A stretch of DNA of 60,759 nt, from NCBI RefSeq assembly GCF_002101705.1, contig NZ_LQPC01000022.1:1-60759 (forward strand). Reading direction: 5' to 3'. Each line of letters starts with the position of its first letter. Within the stretch, counting starts at the first letter, position 1. The notes beneath the pieces are model-generated. The model saw nothing but the letters and a program-made list of their open reading frames with translations, was not told the origin of the DNA and ran no database searches. The translations under genes and the position numbers were made by a program. Origin of the DNA: Mycolicibacterium iranicum. Lineage in GTDB: Bacteria; Actinomycetota; Actinomycetes; Mycobacteriales; Mycobacteriaceae. Below are positions 48,804 to 58,133 of this stretch, piece after piece.

Positions 48804-49400
48804 GTGAGCGTTTCCGACATCCTCGACCCGCGGGTCGAGCTGGACACCCTGGCTGCCCGCGAGCGGATTCTGGGCACCGCCTACCGGCTTTTCTATCGGG
48901 ACGGGATTCGCGCGACCGGGATCGACAAGGTCATCGCCGAGGCACGTGTCACCAAGGTGACGTTCTATCGTCATTTCTCGAGCAAGGATGCGCTTGTTGT
49001 CGCCTTTCTGGAACTGCGCCATGACCGCTGGATGCAGTGGTTCCGCGATGCTCTCCGCCGGCACGCGGCATCGGGTAGGCGCGCCCGACCGGCGGTCGTT
49101 TCCGCAGTCGAAGAGTGGGTGTCGGCGCCCTCGTTCCGTGGATGCGCATTTATCAACAGCATCAACGAACTTGGGCCTGAGCTGCCTCAGGTTCACGACA
49201 TTGCGGCGCGGCACAAAGCCGACATGGTCGCCGCCATCAAGGACTCACTGCCACCGGGCCCTCGTCGTGCCCGTACCGCGCAGGCTCTCGGCATCGCCGT
49301 CGATGGCGCTGTGGTGCACGCTCAGTACAGCCAGGGCGCCGCGGCCGCCGTGAAGGCCTTGGCGACGATCGCGACCACGCTCGTGGCCGAGAGAGAGTAG
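48804..49400 (+). CDS. TetR-family repressor
   Basis: 198 residues. The HTH reads GIDKVIAEARVTKVTFYRHFSSKDALV at the N-terminus. The C-terminal ligand domain is 100+ residues of helices with a single Cys in RGCAFINSINELG. The type resembles repressors that control small detoxifying enzymes. GTG start. It should bind the two palindromes just upstream and control itself and the DUF1348 gene. Confidence 0.88.
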   Translation: MSVSDILDPRVELDTLAARERILGTAYRLFYRDGIRATGIDKVIAEARVTKVTFYRHFSSKDALVVAFLELRHDRWMQWFRDALRRHAASGRRARPAVVSAVEEWVSAPSFRGCAFINSINELGPELPQVHDIAARHKADMVAAIKDSLPPGPRRARTAQALGIAVDGAVVHAQYSQGAAAAVKALATIATTLVAERE

Positions 49401-49624
49401 GCATCGCTGTGGGACGGACAAGATGTGTTCGCCCTGCCGGCCCTGAACCGCTAGCCCTGCCTAAACTCTTGAACGGCGGACCCGGCCAGTACGCCGGTAC
49501 CGAGGCGGCGGCACGGCTGCCCAGGTCAGGGTCGCCAGGCCCAGTGACGAACCGGGCAGTTCAGACCCGGACCACGATCGCGTCGGGAGCCGTGCGGTGA
49601 AGCGCTGATGGGGGACAAGGCACG

Positions 49625-50842
49625 ATGAGAGATGTGGACGTTCTCGTCGTCGGAGGCGGGCCCGCAGGGTCGGCTCTTGCAGCAGCGTGTAGTCGGCGCG
49701 GCCTAGACACCGCGCTGTTGGACCCTGCGCCGGACCGGCCGTGGAAAGCGACCTACGGGATGTGGAGCCGCGAGCTTCCCGCCGACCTGCCGCCGTCCGT
49801 GATCGCAGCCCGCGCCGCGGGCCGGGTCATCGCGCTGACCGAACGCCACCTGGGCTGGGACTATGCCGTCCTCGATGTGCCTGCTCTACAGTCGCACCTC
49901 GCCGACAGGCTCACCGGTGTGCGCGTCTTGACGGGACGCGCGGTCGGGTCGCCGGCGCGCGGCGTGGTCGAGTTGACCGACGGAACCCAGCTGCGGTCCG
50001 CGATCGTCGTTGACGCCGGCGGGCGCTGGCGTCCCCTCGATTCGCGCCCATCGCCGCAGACACCCGCCGAGCAGACGGCATACGGATTGATTCTCGATGC
50101 CGATGCCGCAGCACCGCTGTTGACGACCGGCGATGCGTTGTTCATGGACTGGCGCGCCGATCACGGCGAGGCTGGCTGGCCGACCTTTCTCTATGCGATT
50201 CCGCTGGGCGGCGGGCAGGTGCTGTTGGAAGAAACGTCGCTGGCCCGCCGGCCGGGGTTGCCGATGTCGGTGTTGCGTCGACGGCTTTACGCCCGGCTCG
50301 CCCACCACGGCATTCGACCGCCGGAAAGTGCTGCGACCGAGAGGGTTTGGTTCCCGGTCGATCAGGCTCGGCACCTCGATGACGGCACGGTCGGCTTCGG
50401 GGCGGCCGCCCCACTGATCCATCCGGCGACGGGGTACAGCCTGGCCGCGTCGCTGCATCTCGCGCCGGTAGTCGCCGCGACGCTCGCCGCCCACCTGCCC
50501 AGCGGACCCGACGCGGCGCTGGCCGCAGCGAGGAAGGTCGTCTGGCCACGGTCGGCACAGGTGGTGCACCGCTTCCGGCGCATCGGTCTGGAAGCCTTGC
50601 TGAGGATGTCGCCGGACGACGTACCAGGATTTTTCGAAGAGTTCTTTGCCTTACCCGACGCCCACCGGTGGACCTACCTGACCGCTCGCGACGACATCCG
50701 CGGCATCATGAGCGCGATGAACTGCCTCTTTCGGCAATCCAGTGGTCCATTGCGGCGACACCTCGTCACTTCGGCGTTTCGTCGCCGGCTACCGAGCAAC
50801 GACGCGTTAGGTCAAGCAGACGCTTCGCTGACGGGCGGGTAG
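49625..50842 (+). CDS. lycopene cyclase family protein
   Basis: 405 residues. The FAD motif VDVLVVGGGPAGSALAAACSRRGL is followed by cyclase-type YGMWSREL, VVDAGGRWRPLDSRP, QTAYGLI, FLYAIPLGGGQVLLEETSLARRP and HPATGYSLAASLHLAP. It resembles CrtL-type flavin-dependent cyclases that turn lycopene into beta-carotene; mycobacteria of this type often make coloured carotenoids. No other crt genes lie within this window, so it may act with genes elsewhere. Confidence 0.82.
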   Translation: MRDVDVLVVGGGPAGSALAAACSRRGLDTALLDPAPDRPWKATYGMWSRELPADLPPSVIAARAAGRVIALTERHLGWDYAVLDVPALQSHLADRLTGVRVLTGRAVGSPARGVVELTDGTQLRSAIVVDAGGRWRPLDSRPSPQTPAEQTAYGLILDADAAAPLLTTGDALFMDWRADHGEAGWPTFLYAIPLGGGQVLLEETSLARRPGLPMSVLRRRLYARLAHHGIRPPESAATERVWFPVDQARHLDDGTVGFGAAAPLIHPATGYSLAASLHLAPVVAATLAAHLPSGPDAALAAARKVVWPRSAQVVHRFRRIGLEALLRMSPDDVPGFFEEFFALPDAHRWTYLTARDDIRGIMSAMNCLFRQSSGPLRRHLVTSAFRRRLPSNDALGQADASLTGG

Positions 50843-50969
50843 CATCCTTTTCGGTCGGCCGGTAGAACCCTCCCGGGGAGGTTCGACGCGGGGGCCGCGG
50901 AACGGCTGCACCGCAATTACATTCGGTAGGACAGCGGCCGTTCGAGTGCCCGTCGCGCCGACGGATGCG

Positions 50970-52112
50970 TTAAACGCTTATGCCGAGTAACTTCTCTGCA
51001 TTTCGGAAGGCAACCTTTTCCTTGGTCTCGCGCGGCAGGTCTATCGCCCGGAACCAATCGGTTCCCTCGTTCATGTCTGCAAATGGGTAGTCGATTGCAA
51101 ACATCACTCGATCGACGCTGATGTGCCTCAGTAGAAGTTCGAGCAGCTCATCTTGGAAGAATGCGCTAGTTGTGAACCAGAAGTTGTCCTTGAAGTATTG
51201 ACCAATAGGCTTGGTCAACGACCGTTCCGTCGGATCCTGTAAGTCGTTCACGATGCGCTCGTAATAGAACGGAAGGCCCTCTCCCATGTGTCCGACGATC
51301 ATTTGCAGCCTTGGAAATCTATCGAACGCCCCTGTCATGATCAGTCGAAGGCATTGGGTAAGGACCTCCTGGTGCCAGCCATATCCCGAACCACTGAGGA
51401 TGTAATCCTGATAATCATCGTTATAGCCTGGACGCTGAATGCTGTAGTAAGTGTTGAAGACTTCCTTGGGTGGGAAGCCCGGGTGTAGATATATCGGAAC
51501 GCCAAGCGCGTCGGCACGCGCCAGCACGGGCTCGAAATCCGGATGGTCGAGGAACTTGCTGCCAACGAAACCATTGGTCATGGCACCGACGAAACCATCC
51601 TCGCGGACAGCGCGTTCCAGTTCGTCCGCAGATGCCACGGGGTCGCGCAGGGGCAGGGTCGCGTAGGCCCGGTAACGCCCCGGATAGGTGGCCATCGGGC
51701 CCTCGGCGATCATCTTGTTGAGACGATACGCAAAATCGTTGCCCTCTTGACCGAGGAGATCCTGCACGCCCGGCGTATGTGCGGAGAGGATTTGAACGTT
51801 GATGCCCGCCTTATCCATTGCGGCGATGCGGCCGGGCCCGAGGTCGGCGAGTCCGGTCTCCTTGAGGTAGTCCGCGTGATCATCGTTGATCGCGTTGAGC
51901 GCAATAAGCTCATCGGTGCTGTACGTCTCTTCCGTCGCGATAAACCGGAGGTCTTGATCTCGCACCGAGATGTCCGAAATTTCTGCCCCTGGCTCATCGG
52001 AATTACTCCCACACGCGGATAATCCGGCACCGACACCTAGAGCAGTGGCGCCGCTGAGAAAGCTGCGGCGTCCCATCCTCAGTGTCTCAAGGGGTATTGC
52101 GCTCTTCTTCAT
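50970..52112 (-). CDS. Tat-exported lipoprotein amidohydrolase (decarboxylase-like)
   Basis: 380 residues. MGRRSFLSGATALGVGAGLSAC joins a twin-arginine motif to a lipobox. The metal-dependent TIM-barrel domain has ATEETYS near the start, YLHPGFPP, MIVGHMGEGLPF and FAIDYPFADM, which place it with gamma-resorcylate/5-carboxyvanillate decarboxylase-type amidohydrolases. The first motif has Glu but not the usual EEH His. Codon and base use are visibly poorer in GC than neighbours, suggesting transfer. Export of such an enzyme is uncommon. It may be inducible through the repeats upstream. Confidence 0.8.
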   Translation of the reverse strand: MKKSAIPLETLRMGRRSFLSGATALGVGAGLSACGSNSDEPGAEISDISVRDQDLRFIATEETYSTDELIALNAINDDHADYLKETGLADLGPGRIAAMDKAGINVQILSAHTPGVQDLLGQEGNDFAYRLNKMIAEGPMATYPGRYRAYATLPLRDPVASADELERAVREDGFVGAMTNGFVGSKFLDHPDFEPVLARADALGVPIYLHPGFPPKEVFNTYYSIQRPGYNDDYQDYILSGSGYGWHQEVLTQCLRLIMTGAFDRFPRLQMIVGHMGEGLPFYYERIVNDLQDPTERSLTKPIGQYFKDNFWFTTSAFFQDELLELLLRHISVDRVMFAIDYPFADMNEGTDWFRAIDLPRETKEKVAFRNAEKLLGISV

Positions 52113-52248
52113 ATCGATCTGCTCCGATTTCGCGTCGGCCGGCTTTTGGTGCAGCCTTCTCGCTCGCGAACAACTTTGGTGAGACCTTGAAGTGTCCGGT
52201 GAACGAGTTCGTGACCAGCATGCTGCGCGAAAATCCGAGTGTCACGGG

Positions 52249-52281
52249 GGATAACCTCCCGACTCAGTCTGGATAACCTCC
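52249..52281. repeat. direct repeat upstream of the amidohydrolase
   Basis: GGATAACCTCC occurs twice with 22 nt between starts (two helical turns), 137-169 nt before the amidohydrolase start. This spacing suits a dimeric activator or repressor, but the owner is unknown. Confidence 0.5.
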
Positions 52282-52362
52282 GCTAGCTCGCGAACCCGCG
52301 CCGTCCGATTGACCGATTGCTGCTAAGTATCTTGCATATTTGGTTGCTGCATATCCGTGAAC

Positions 52363-53310
52363 TCAGCTGTATCGCGCTACAAGCGCGGTGCCGATCGAAG
52401 CGAGGTGGTCGCGCACACCCTGCGGGCCGGTGACTTCGAGACAATTGGTGAGCCAGGCAAGTTCGCCTGCGAGGGTGCACTCGTCGCGGCCGCGAATCAC
52501 GATCTCGATTCGCCCGTCGGGCGCGGAAGCGCCGACTTCGACGCGACCCCCGAACGCCCTCCGGAGCAGGCCGAGCCCGTCGGCAGCGCAGAAGCCCTGG
52601 GCTTCAATAGGAGTGCGTTTTCGATCGACCTCGTCGGCGATCTCGCGCCAACTCTCGGCCAGGTCGAATCCCTCGGGCCGTTGAACAGGATCGTTGGTCA
52701 ACTCAACCGCGGTGACCCGGTCAACCCGGAATGTCCGTCGGCCGGCCGTCGTATCGGAGATCAGATACCACGTCGGCCTTTTGGCGACGATGCCCAACGG
52801 GTGCACGGCTCGCTTGGTCTCCGAGCCGTCGCGGTCGACGTAGCCGATCCGTATCTGGACACCGCGGATCACCGCCTCCTGAAGCTCGTCAAGGAACCGC
52901 GGCGTACGGGGCTCGTCATGGCTAGATCCCCAGTGCCGGGGGTCGACGACGACTGACGTCGCGGCTGTCTGGGCCTGCTCCCGGAAAGGTTCGGGTAGCG
53001 CGCGAACGAGTTTACGCAGAGCGGCCTTCACGCTCGGGGTTGCCGCCGAGGCGGGTCCGGCGACAAGGAACAGTGCACGAGCCTCGCTCGCGGTCAGCCC
53101 GGAGAGGTCTGTGCGAGCGCCGCCCACGAGACGCCACCCGCCGCCTCTACCCGGTACGGCGTACACCGGCACTCCGGCGCCACTCAATGCGTCGAGGTCG
53201 CGGCGGGCGGTGCGCTCGGACACCTCCAACTCCAGCGCGACCTCCGATGCGGTGACCTGCTTGCGCTGTTGCAGTAAGAGCAGGATGGCCACCAGCCGGT
53301 CGGCTCGCAT
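52363..53310 (-). CDS. WYL-domain transcriptional regulator
   Basis: 315 residues. HTH_11 at the N-terminus (RADRLVAILLLLQQRKQVTASEVALELEVSERTARRDLDAL), then the WYL domain with VQIRIGYVDRDGSETKRAVHPLGIVAKRPTWYLISDT and RTFRVDRV, and the C-terminal WCX domain. Usually a repressor or activator of a neighbouring gene; the divergent mycothiol-type gene is the nearest candidate. Confidence 0.9.
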   Translation of the reverse strand: MRADRLVAILLLLQQRKQVTASEVALELEVSERTARRDLDALSGAGVPVYAVPGRGGGWRLVGGARTDLSGLTASEARALFLVAGPASAATPSVKAALRKLVRALPEPFREQAQTAATSVVVDPRHWGSSHDEPRTPRFLDELQEAVIRGVQIRIGYVDRDGSETKRAVHPLGIVAKRPTWYLISDTTAGRRTFRVDRVTAVELTNDPVQRPEGFDLAESWREIADEVDRKRTPIEAQGFCAADGLGLLRRAFGGRVEVGASAPDGRIEIVIRGRDECTLAGELAWLTNCLEVTGPQGVRDHLASIGTALVARYS

Positions 53311-53373
53311 GGGAACCCACTTCCACCTCAAAGCGGCCACTAGGTGACCGGTTTACATCGGCACAATGGCGCC

Positions 53374-54015
53374 ATGATCGCATCGACCACCGACCACCTC
53401 GGGGATCCTCGACTGATTCTCGACGGTGCCATCGCCACCGGAGGGTCCGTCATTAAGGGCGTCCGGCCCGAGCAACTCGCCGCCCCTACGCCGTGCGCAG
53501 ACATGGACGTGCGAGCCCTGCTTGCCCATCTCATCGCTGTGCTTGAACGAGTCGCCGCGCACGGCAACGGGGGAGATCCCTTAGCCGTCATCGAGACTGG
53601 TGTTGCCGAGGATTGCTGGCTCCAAGCATGGCAGGAGTCGGGGAGACGAGCCGCTGAAGCCTGGAGCAGCGACGCCGTGCTGAAACGACCAATGGCACTG
53701 CCGTGGATCCAGGGAAGCGGCGCCGTGGTGCTCACGTCCTACTTCTCCGAGTTGACCGTCCACACATGGGACCTTGCGACGGCGACGGGTCAACGACCCG
53801 ACTGGGACGACGCCGTCGTCGCCGCAGCATTCGACGGGGCACGACGAATCCTCCCGGCCGACAATCGCAGAGCTCTTTACGAGCAGATCTCGGCCGCGAG
53901 GGGCTTCGACGAGGTCGCCGTCCGGTTCGCCGAGGCGGTGCCGATCTCTGACGACGCGCCCGCCATCGACCGCCTCGTCGCCTGGAATGGCCGGGATCCG
54001 ATGAAACGATACTGA
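53374..54015 (+). CDS. TIGR03086/mycothiol maleylpyruvate isomerase-like protein
   Basis: 213 residues of the DinB-like metal-binding family: PTPCADMDVRALLAHLIAVLERVAAHG, then YFSELTVHTWDLATATGQRPDWDD. The HxxE/His pattern (AHLI...VHTWDL) binds the metal and mycothiol. Enzymatic target unknown. Divergent from WYL with 63 nt between, so probably co-regulated by it. Confidence 0.85.
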   Translation: MIASTTDHLGDPRLILDGAIATGGSVIKGVRPEQLAAPTPCADMDVRALLAHLIAVLERVAAHGNGGDPLAVIETGVAEDCWLQAWQESGRRAAEAWSSDAVLKRPMALPWIQGSGAVVLTSYFSELTVHTWDLATATGQRPDWDDAVVAAAFDGARRILPADNRRALYEQISAARGFDEVAVRFAEAVPISDDAPAIDRLVAWNGRDPMKRY

Positions 54016-54274
54016 CGCATGGCCAGACGCGATGCAGACCATTGACCGAGAGCTGCGCCTCATTCTCGACCGGCGACAGACAGGCGAGCGGGCTTCAAAA
54101 CCCCTGGGCTACAGATGAAAATGAGGTGGTTCACTGGTCCCGCCTGAGGATCACCTTCAAGCAGTTCAGGCGAACCGTCGAGATCGGCCGTAGCTGGATG
54201 TTCTGCTTGTGGTCTCGGCCAGTCTGACTACCTAACTGTCCGGTTTGCTCGTTATGTAACTTGAAGCCATTGCC

Positions 54275-54470
54275 GTGAGGGAAAGGGTCGGCGAGTATCG
54301 ACGGCGGATGCGGGAGCGGGGCCTGCAGCCGCTGCAGGTCTGGGTGCCTGACATGCGCACCGAGAGCTTTGGCGCCGAGGCTCATCGCCAATCCTCGCTG
54401 GTCGCGGCGGGCGGATGAAAGCACCGACGAGCAGGACTTCATCGCAGCTGTCTCGACGCCATGGGACAAG
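54275..54470 (+). pseudogene. decayed MazE/DUF3018-type antitoxin
   Basis: [43 protein letters not shown] matches the N-terminal part of DUF3018 antitoxins. The frame then ends in a stop after 47 codons, and the rest ([18 protein letters not shown]) continues one base over. A frameshift lies in the G-rich run near 54407-54414. It precedes the broken toxin, as in intact pairs. Confidence 0.7.
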
Positions 54471-54790
54471 CAAAGATCTGGACCGTACCGGGGGCTTCTA
54501 CGCCGCAAAACCGCGTCCCGTCGTGATTGTCCAGGACGATCTGTTCGGTGCCACCATGTCGGTCACGGTTGCGCCGATCACCAGCGCATTACTGGACGCT
54601 CCGCAGATGCGCATTCGAATACCCGGTAGAGACGGTCGGGCTATCTGGACTCGATCACCACAGTGACGTGATGACGGATAGCTCACAACTGTCAGGAGAT
54701 CGGTCGACTGAATGCAAAGCAAGTCATCGAAGTCGAAGGAGCGATGATGGCGTTCCTCGGCCTCGCATGTCAGGCGAGAACCGTTGAGAA
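54461..54790 (+). pseudogene. decayed MazF/PemK-type toxin
   Basis: AKIWTVPG, then YAAKPRPVVIVQDDLFGATMSVTVAP, then EIGRLNAKQVIEVEGAMMAFLGLA match in order the N-terminus, core and C-terminus of MazF endoribonucleases, but in three different frames. The first break is in the GGGGG run at about 54490. The key motif KPRPVV is kept. With the broken antitoxin this is a dead toxin-antitoxin pair. Confidence 0.75.
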
Positions 54791-55207
54791 GCAGGGCAAT
54801 ACGACGCACCCGCAAGTTGACATAATGTGGCTTATCGGTACAAAGCCAAATACGTGGTGCATTAGGTGCAAGGACTCGCACCTGTGCGTGATGACAACAT
54901 CGGCGCAGCTGACACCCTTGACCCCCTCAGTGATTCTGCGCCGCTGAGACCCGCCGACTCGACGCCATTCCGTTCGCCCCGAATCCGTTGTACGTCGACC
55001 GAAGTTGTCGCTTGGCTCAGTCACTTCATGGCCGATTCGCGCGTCAGGTGAAACCGCGTGCGAACTCCCATGGCACGCCCACGTAGCCGGCGATCCATCA
55101 TCCCTCCCCACCATCGGCCACACTGCAGCAATACGTCACTGTGACAAATCACCTTCGGGTGCAGGGGGACTTTTGGCACTAGCTCCACCGTTCATGGGTC
55201 GGCTTGA
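54791..55207. other. 417-nt stretch between the toxin remnant and the transposon end
   Basis: No gene was accepted. Open frames on both strands are short, without ribosome sites, and do not look protein-like. A weak tRNA 3'-end-like string is at about 54855-54885 but forms no cloverleaf. The transposon end begins immediately after. Confidence 0.4.
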
Positions 55208-55284
55208 TGTCAGTTCTCATCCGATCAGAAGCATTCTCATTTGATGTGACACATCGGCGCGCCTTTCTCATTTGATCTGATACA
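55208..55284. repeat. Tn7-like transposon left end with TnsB-type repeats
   Basis: The end begins TGTCAG. TTCTCAT starts three related repeats at 55214, 55234 and 55265; the last two share 18 of 20 bases (TTCTCATTTGATSTGAYACA). Terminal TGT and clustered short repeats before tnsA are characteristic of Tn7-like ends. The five bases before the end (CTTGA, 55203-55207) would be the target duplication. The other end is not in the window, so this is inferred from pattern. Confidence 0.65.
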
Positions 55285-55302
55285 GCCGGTACCGTTCTGG
55301 GC

Positions 55303-56040
55303 ATGTCGATGCTGGCCACTGGTGCTGTTGCCGCGGGCCGGTGCGATGCGGTGTTTGAGGTAGCCGATGCCGACGGGACTTCACGTCTTCCGCTGGAGTT
55401 GGCTCATGGGATCCGGTTCGATGTCGATTGCGAGCCGGTGCGGTCGTTTCCGTCGTTTCGTGGGCAACGGAATTTTCCTGGATTGTGGTGGTTCGCGACG
55501 ATGCGCAGGCACATCGGTTATGAATCGTGGGTTGAGCGGGATCAGCTGATGGCATTGGATGCTGATCCTGACACCGTTGGCGTTGCCTCCCAACCTTTTC
55601 GGCTGCGATGGTCTGATGGCCGTCATCATGTTCCCGACTACTACGCTCGCAGATCCGACGGCACGGTCGTGATCGTCGACGTCCGTCCCGATGACCGGAT
55701 TCCGGAGTCTGATGCGGAGTTGTTCGCCCGCTCGGAGGCCGTGTGCACTGCGGCCGGCTGGCAGTACAAGCGCGTCGGCGTTTTGGACCCTGTGTTGGCA
55801 GCGAACCTGCGGTGGTTGTCGGGGTCCCGGCATCCGCGCGTGTTCCGACCGGGCGTGGCGGCCGAACTGTTGAGCTGTTTCGCCCACGAGCGGCCGCTTC
55901 TGGAGGGCGCGAAGGCCCTGGGCGATCCGCTGGTGGTGCTGCCTGTGCTGTTCCACTTGCTCTGGCACCGACGATTGGTGGCCGATCTTTCTCGCACGGT
56001 CCTCGACGATCGGACACCGGTGAGCGCGGCAGTGTCGTGA
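55303..56040 (+). CDS. tnsA: TnsA-like endonuclease subunit
   Basis: 245 residues. The nuclease core of the restriction-endonuclease fold holds Glu in IGYESWVERD (about 74), Asp in HHVPDYYARR (about 112) and IVDVRPDD (about 124-131). In TnsA the last motif is usually QxK; here it is DxR. It cuts the 5' ends at the transposon so that the element leaves by cut-and-paste. The gene overlaps tnsB by 4 nt. The first ATG has a short leader that holds the TnsB-type repeats, so TnsB could bind near the promoter and control its own operon. Confidence 0.85.
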   Translation: MSMLATGAVAAGRCDAVFEVADADGTSRLPLELAHGIRFDVDCEPVRSFPSFRGQRNFPGLWWFATMRRHIGYESWVERDQLMALDADPDTVGVASQPFRLRWSDGRHHVPDYYARRSDGTVVIVDVRPDDRIPESDAELFARSEAVCTAAGWQYKRVGVLDPVLAANLRWLSGSRHPRVFRPGVAAELLSCFAHERPLLEGAKALGDPLVVLPVLFHLLWHRRLVADLSRTVLDDRTPVSAAVS

Positions 56041-58133
56041 GTTCGCTGCGAGGTGGTGTGATCCGTGAAGGTGACGAAATCCGCCTAGGTTCACGGGTTT
56101 TCACGGTCTCGAGTCTGGCCGCAGGATCGGTACGGCTCATCGACGCTGTTGGTGAACGCACAACTGTTCCCCTGGCGGCGGTGCTGGCCGATTCGACTCT
56201 GGAGGTGCTGGCGGGGTCACGGCCGGTGCTGTGGTCTGTTGAGGCGCTCGAAGGTGTGCCCGAGGAGGTCGCTGATCGGGCACGGTGGTGGGAACACCAC
56301 ATCGTCGAGGTGTTGACCGGGCGCCGACCTGAGAGTCCTGCTGGGCAGCCGATCCGTCCAGAGTTCGATCCGGCGGTCCGGTCCCTTCGCCAAAGGGAGC
56401 TGACCAAGCTTGAGGAGCTGCGTGCCGCCGGTCACGATCTGGCGTTGATCACCCTGCAACGTCAGCGATCCCGGTACGAGGCCAAAGGTCTTCTGGGATT
56501 GGTGGACGGCCGCTATCTCGCCAGACGTCCGGTGTTGGGTCGTGTTGATGAGCGTGTCGTTGCCGTGGTCCGGCGTCTCATCGACAACGAGACTGACGTA
56601 TCGACCGGCACGGTGAGCAGGCTCCAGCGCAAGTTGGAGAAGGCGCTGCTGGCCGAATACGGTGCCGACGACGCCCCGAAAGTCCCGTCACAGGCCACGT
56701 TCTACCGGCTCGTCAAACGCCTGGAGGAAGGCAAACACACCTTCGGTTCCGCGCGTACCCGCAGGTCATTAGCCAAACAACCCGACGGCCCCTTCGGGAC
56801 GGTCACCGCAGCCCGTCCCGGTGAAATGGTGGAAATCGACTCCACCCCGCTGGACGTGAGGGTGGTCCTTGATGACGGTGTGGTCGATCGGGTGGAGCTG
56901 ACCGCCATGGTCGACAACGTCACCCGCTCGATCCCGGCGGCAGTTCTGCGGCCCACCACCAAGGCCGTCGATGCCGCGTTGTTGTTGGCCAAGGCGTTGA
57001 CCCCAGAGCCGATGCGCCCGGGTTGGTCTGATGCGTTGCGGTTGTCACGCTCGGTGTTGCCGCACCGGCGTTTGACCGATATCGATCAACGCCTCGCCGA
57101 CGCCGCGGCCCGCCCGGTAATCGCTCCCGAGACCATCGTCTGTGATCACGGGAAGGCATTTCTCTCCAAGACCTTTGAGCAGGCGTGCTGCTCACTGGGC
57201 ATCAACCTGCAACCCGCTCATCCGGATCAACCCACTGACAAACCGAAAGTGGAACGCACCCTGCAGTCAGTGGGCACATTGTTCGCCCAATACGTCGCCG
57301 GCTATGTCGGCTCCAGCGTCGAACGTCGCGGCAAGAACGCCGACCAGGACGCCGTGTGGTCATTGCTGGAACTGCAGGCGTTGCTCGATGAGTGGCTCGT
57401 CGCGGTGTGGCAGAACCGCCCCCACGACGGACTACGTGACCCGGTGACCCCAGGCAAAGCACTGACGCCCAACGAGAAGTACGCGGCCCTGGTCGAAGTC
57501 GCGGGTTACGTCCCAGTACCGCTGAGCGCCGACGACTACATCGAGTTATTACCCGCGACGTGGCGCACCATCGGCTCAGCGGGTATCCGGGTCAATCACC
57601 GGACCTACGATGCCCGGGCACTGAACCCGTACCGCCGGGCCGACTCTGGGGTTCGGTCCCGCAACGGACGGTGGGAGGTTCACTACGACCCCTACGACGT
57701 CTCTCAGATCTGGGTCCGCAACCACCACGACGACGGCTGGATCACCGCGACCTGGACCCACATGCGCACCGCTGCAGTGCCATTCGGGAACACCGTGTGG
57801 AAGCAAGCCCAAGCGATCGTCTCCGAAAGGGGCGCAGATCCGGTGACCGAAGCCGAGATCGCGGCGGCGGCCGACGCCCTACTGGACCGTGCCGAACGCG
57901 GCCCCGACACCCAGCAGAACCCGCCAGCAGCTCGACGCGCAGCAGCCAGGGCCCGATCCATCCCCGAGCCGTCCTGGCCACACCCCGCCAGGCCGGAGGA
58001 CACCAACCAGAACCAGGAACCGCCGGAGATGAGCAGCGACGGGCCCCAAGGTTCCGATGATGACGATCTCGCTGATGTCATCCCGTTGCCGGTGTTCGAC
58101 GCACGTAAGGAGGCCGAGCAGTGGCATTGGTGA
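56037..58133 (+). CDS. tnsB: TnsB-like DDE transposase
   Basis: 698 residues. An N-terminal DNA-binding section precedes the rve integrase core with D in EMVEIDSTPLD (about 268), D in IVCDHGKAF (about 370) and E in KPKVERTL (about 406), giving the DD35E spacing of Mu/Tn7 transposases. A Mu C-terminal beta-barrel follows (RIN-type ...GIRVNHRTYDARAL), then a disordered tail. GTG start overlaps tnsA stop by 4 nt (GTGA); an open frame running back through tnsA is not used. Confidence 0.9.
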   Translation: MSSLRGGVIREGDEIRLGSRVFTVSSLAAGSVRLIDAVGERTTVPLAAVLADSTLEVLAGSRPVLWSVEALEGVPEEVADRARWWEHHIVEVLTGRRPESPAGQPIRPEFDPAVRSLRQRELTKLEELRAAGHDLALITLQRQRSRYEAKGLLGLVDGRYLARRPVLGRVDERVVAVVRRLIDNETDVSTGTVSRLQRKLEKALLAEYGADDAPKVPSQATFYRLVKRLEEGKHTFGSARTRRSLAKQPDGPFGTVTAARPGEMVEIDSTPLDVRVVLDDGVVDRVELTAMVDNVTRSIPAAVLRPTTKAVDAALLLAKALTPEPMRPGWSDALRLSRSVLPHRRLTDIDQRLADAAARPVIAPETIVCDHGKAFLSKTFEQACCSLGINLQPAHPDQPTDKPKVERTLQSVGTLFAQYVAGYVGSSVERRGKNADQDAVWSLLELQALLDEWLVAVWQNRPHDGLRDPVTPGKALTPNEKYAALVEVAGYVPVPLSADDYIELLPATWRTIGSAGIRVNHRTYDARALNPYRRADSGVRSRNGRWEVHYDPYDVSQIWVRNHHDDGWITATWTHMRTAAVPFGNTVWKQAQAIVSERGADPVTEAEIAAAADALLDRAERGPDTQQNPPAARRAAARARSIPEPSWPHPARPEDTNQNQEPPEMSSDGPQGSDDDDLADVIPLPVFDARKEAEQWHW

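Noticed and set aside
54089..54104. CGGGCTTCAAAACCCC resembles a selC anticodon arm
   Set aside because: No D-arm, long variable arm or matching acceptor stem around it.
54855..54890. Possible tRNA 3' end (string ending in a TGG on the plus strand, with a T-arm-like segment)
   Set aside because: Only a few T-arm pairs form and no matching acceptor or anticodon arms are found 70 nt away; not a tRNA gene.
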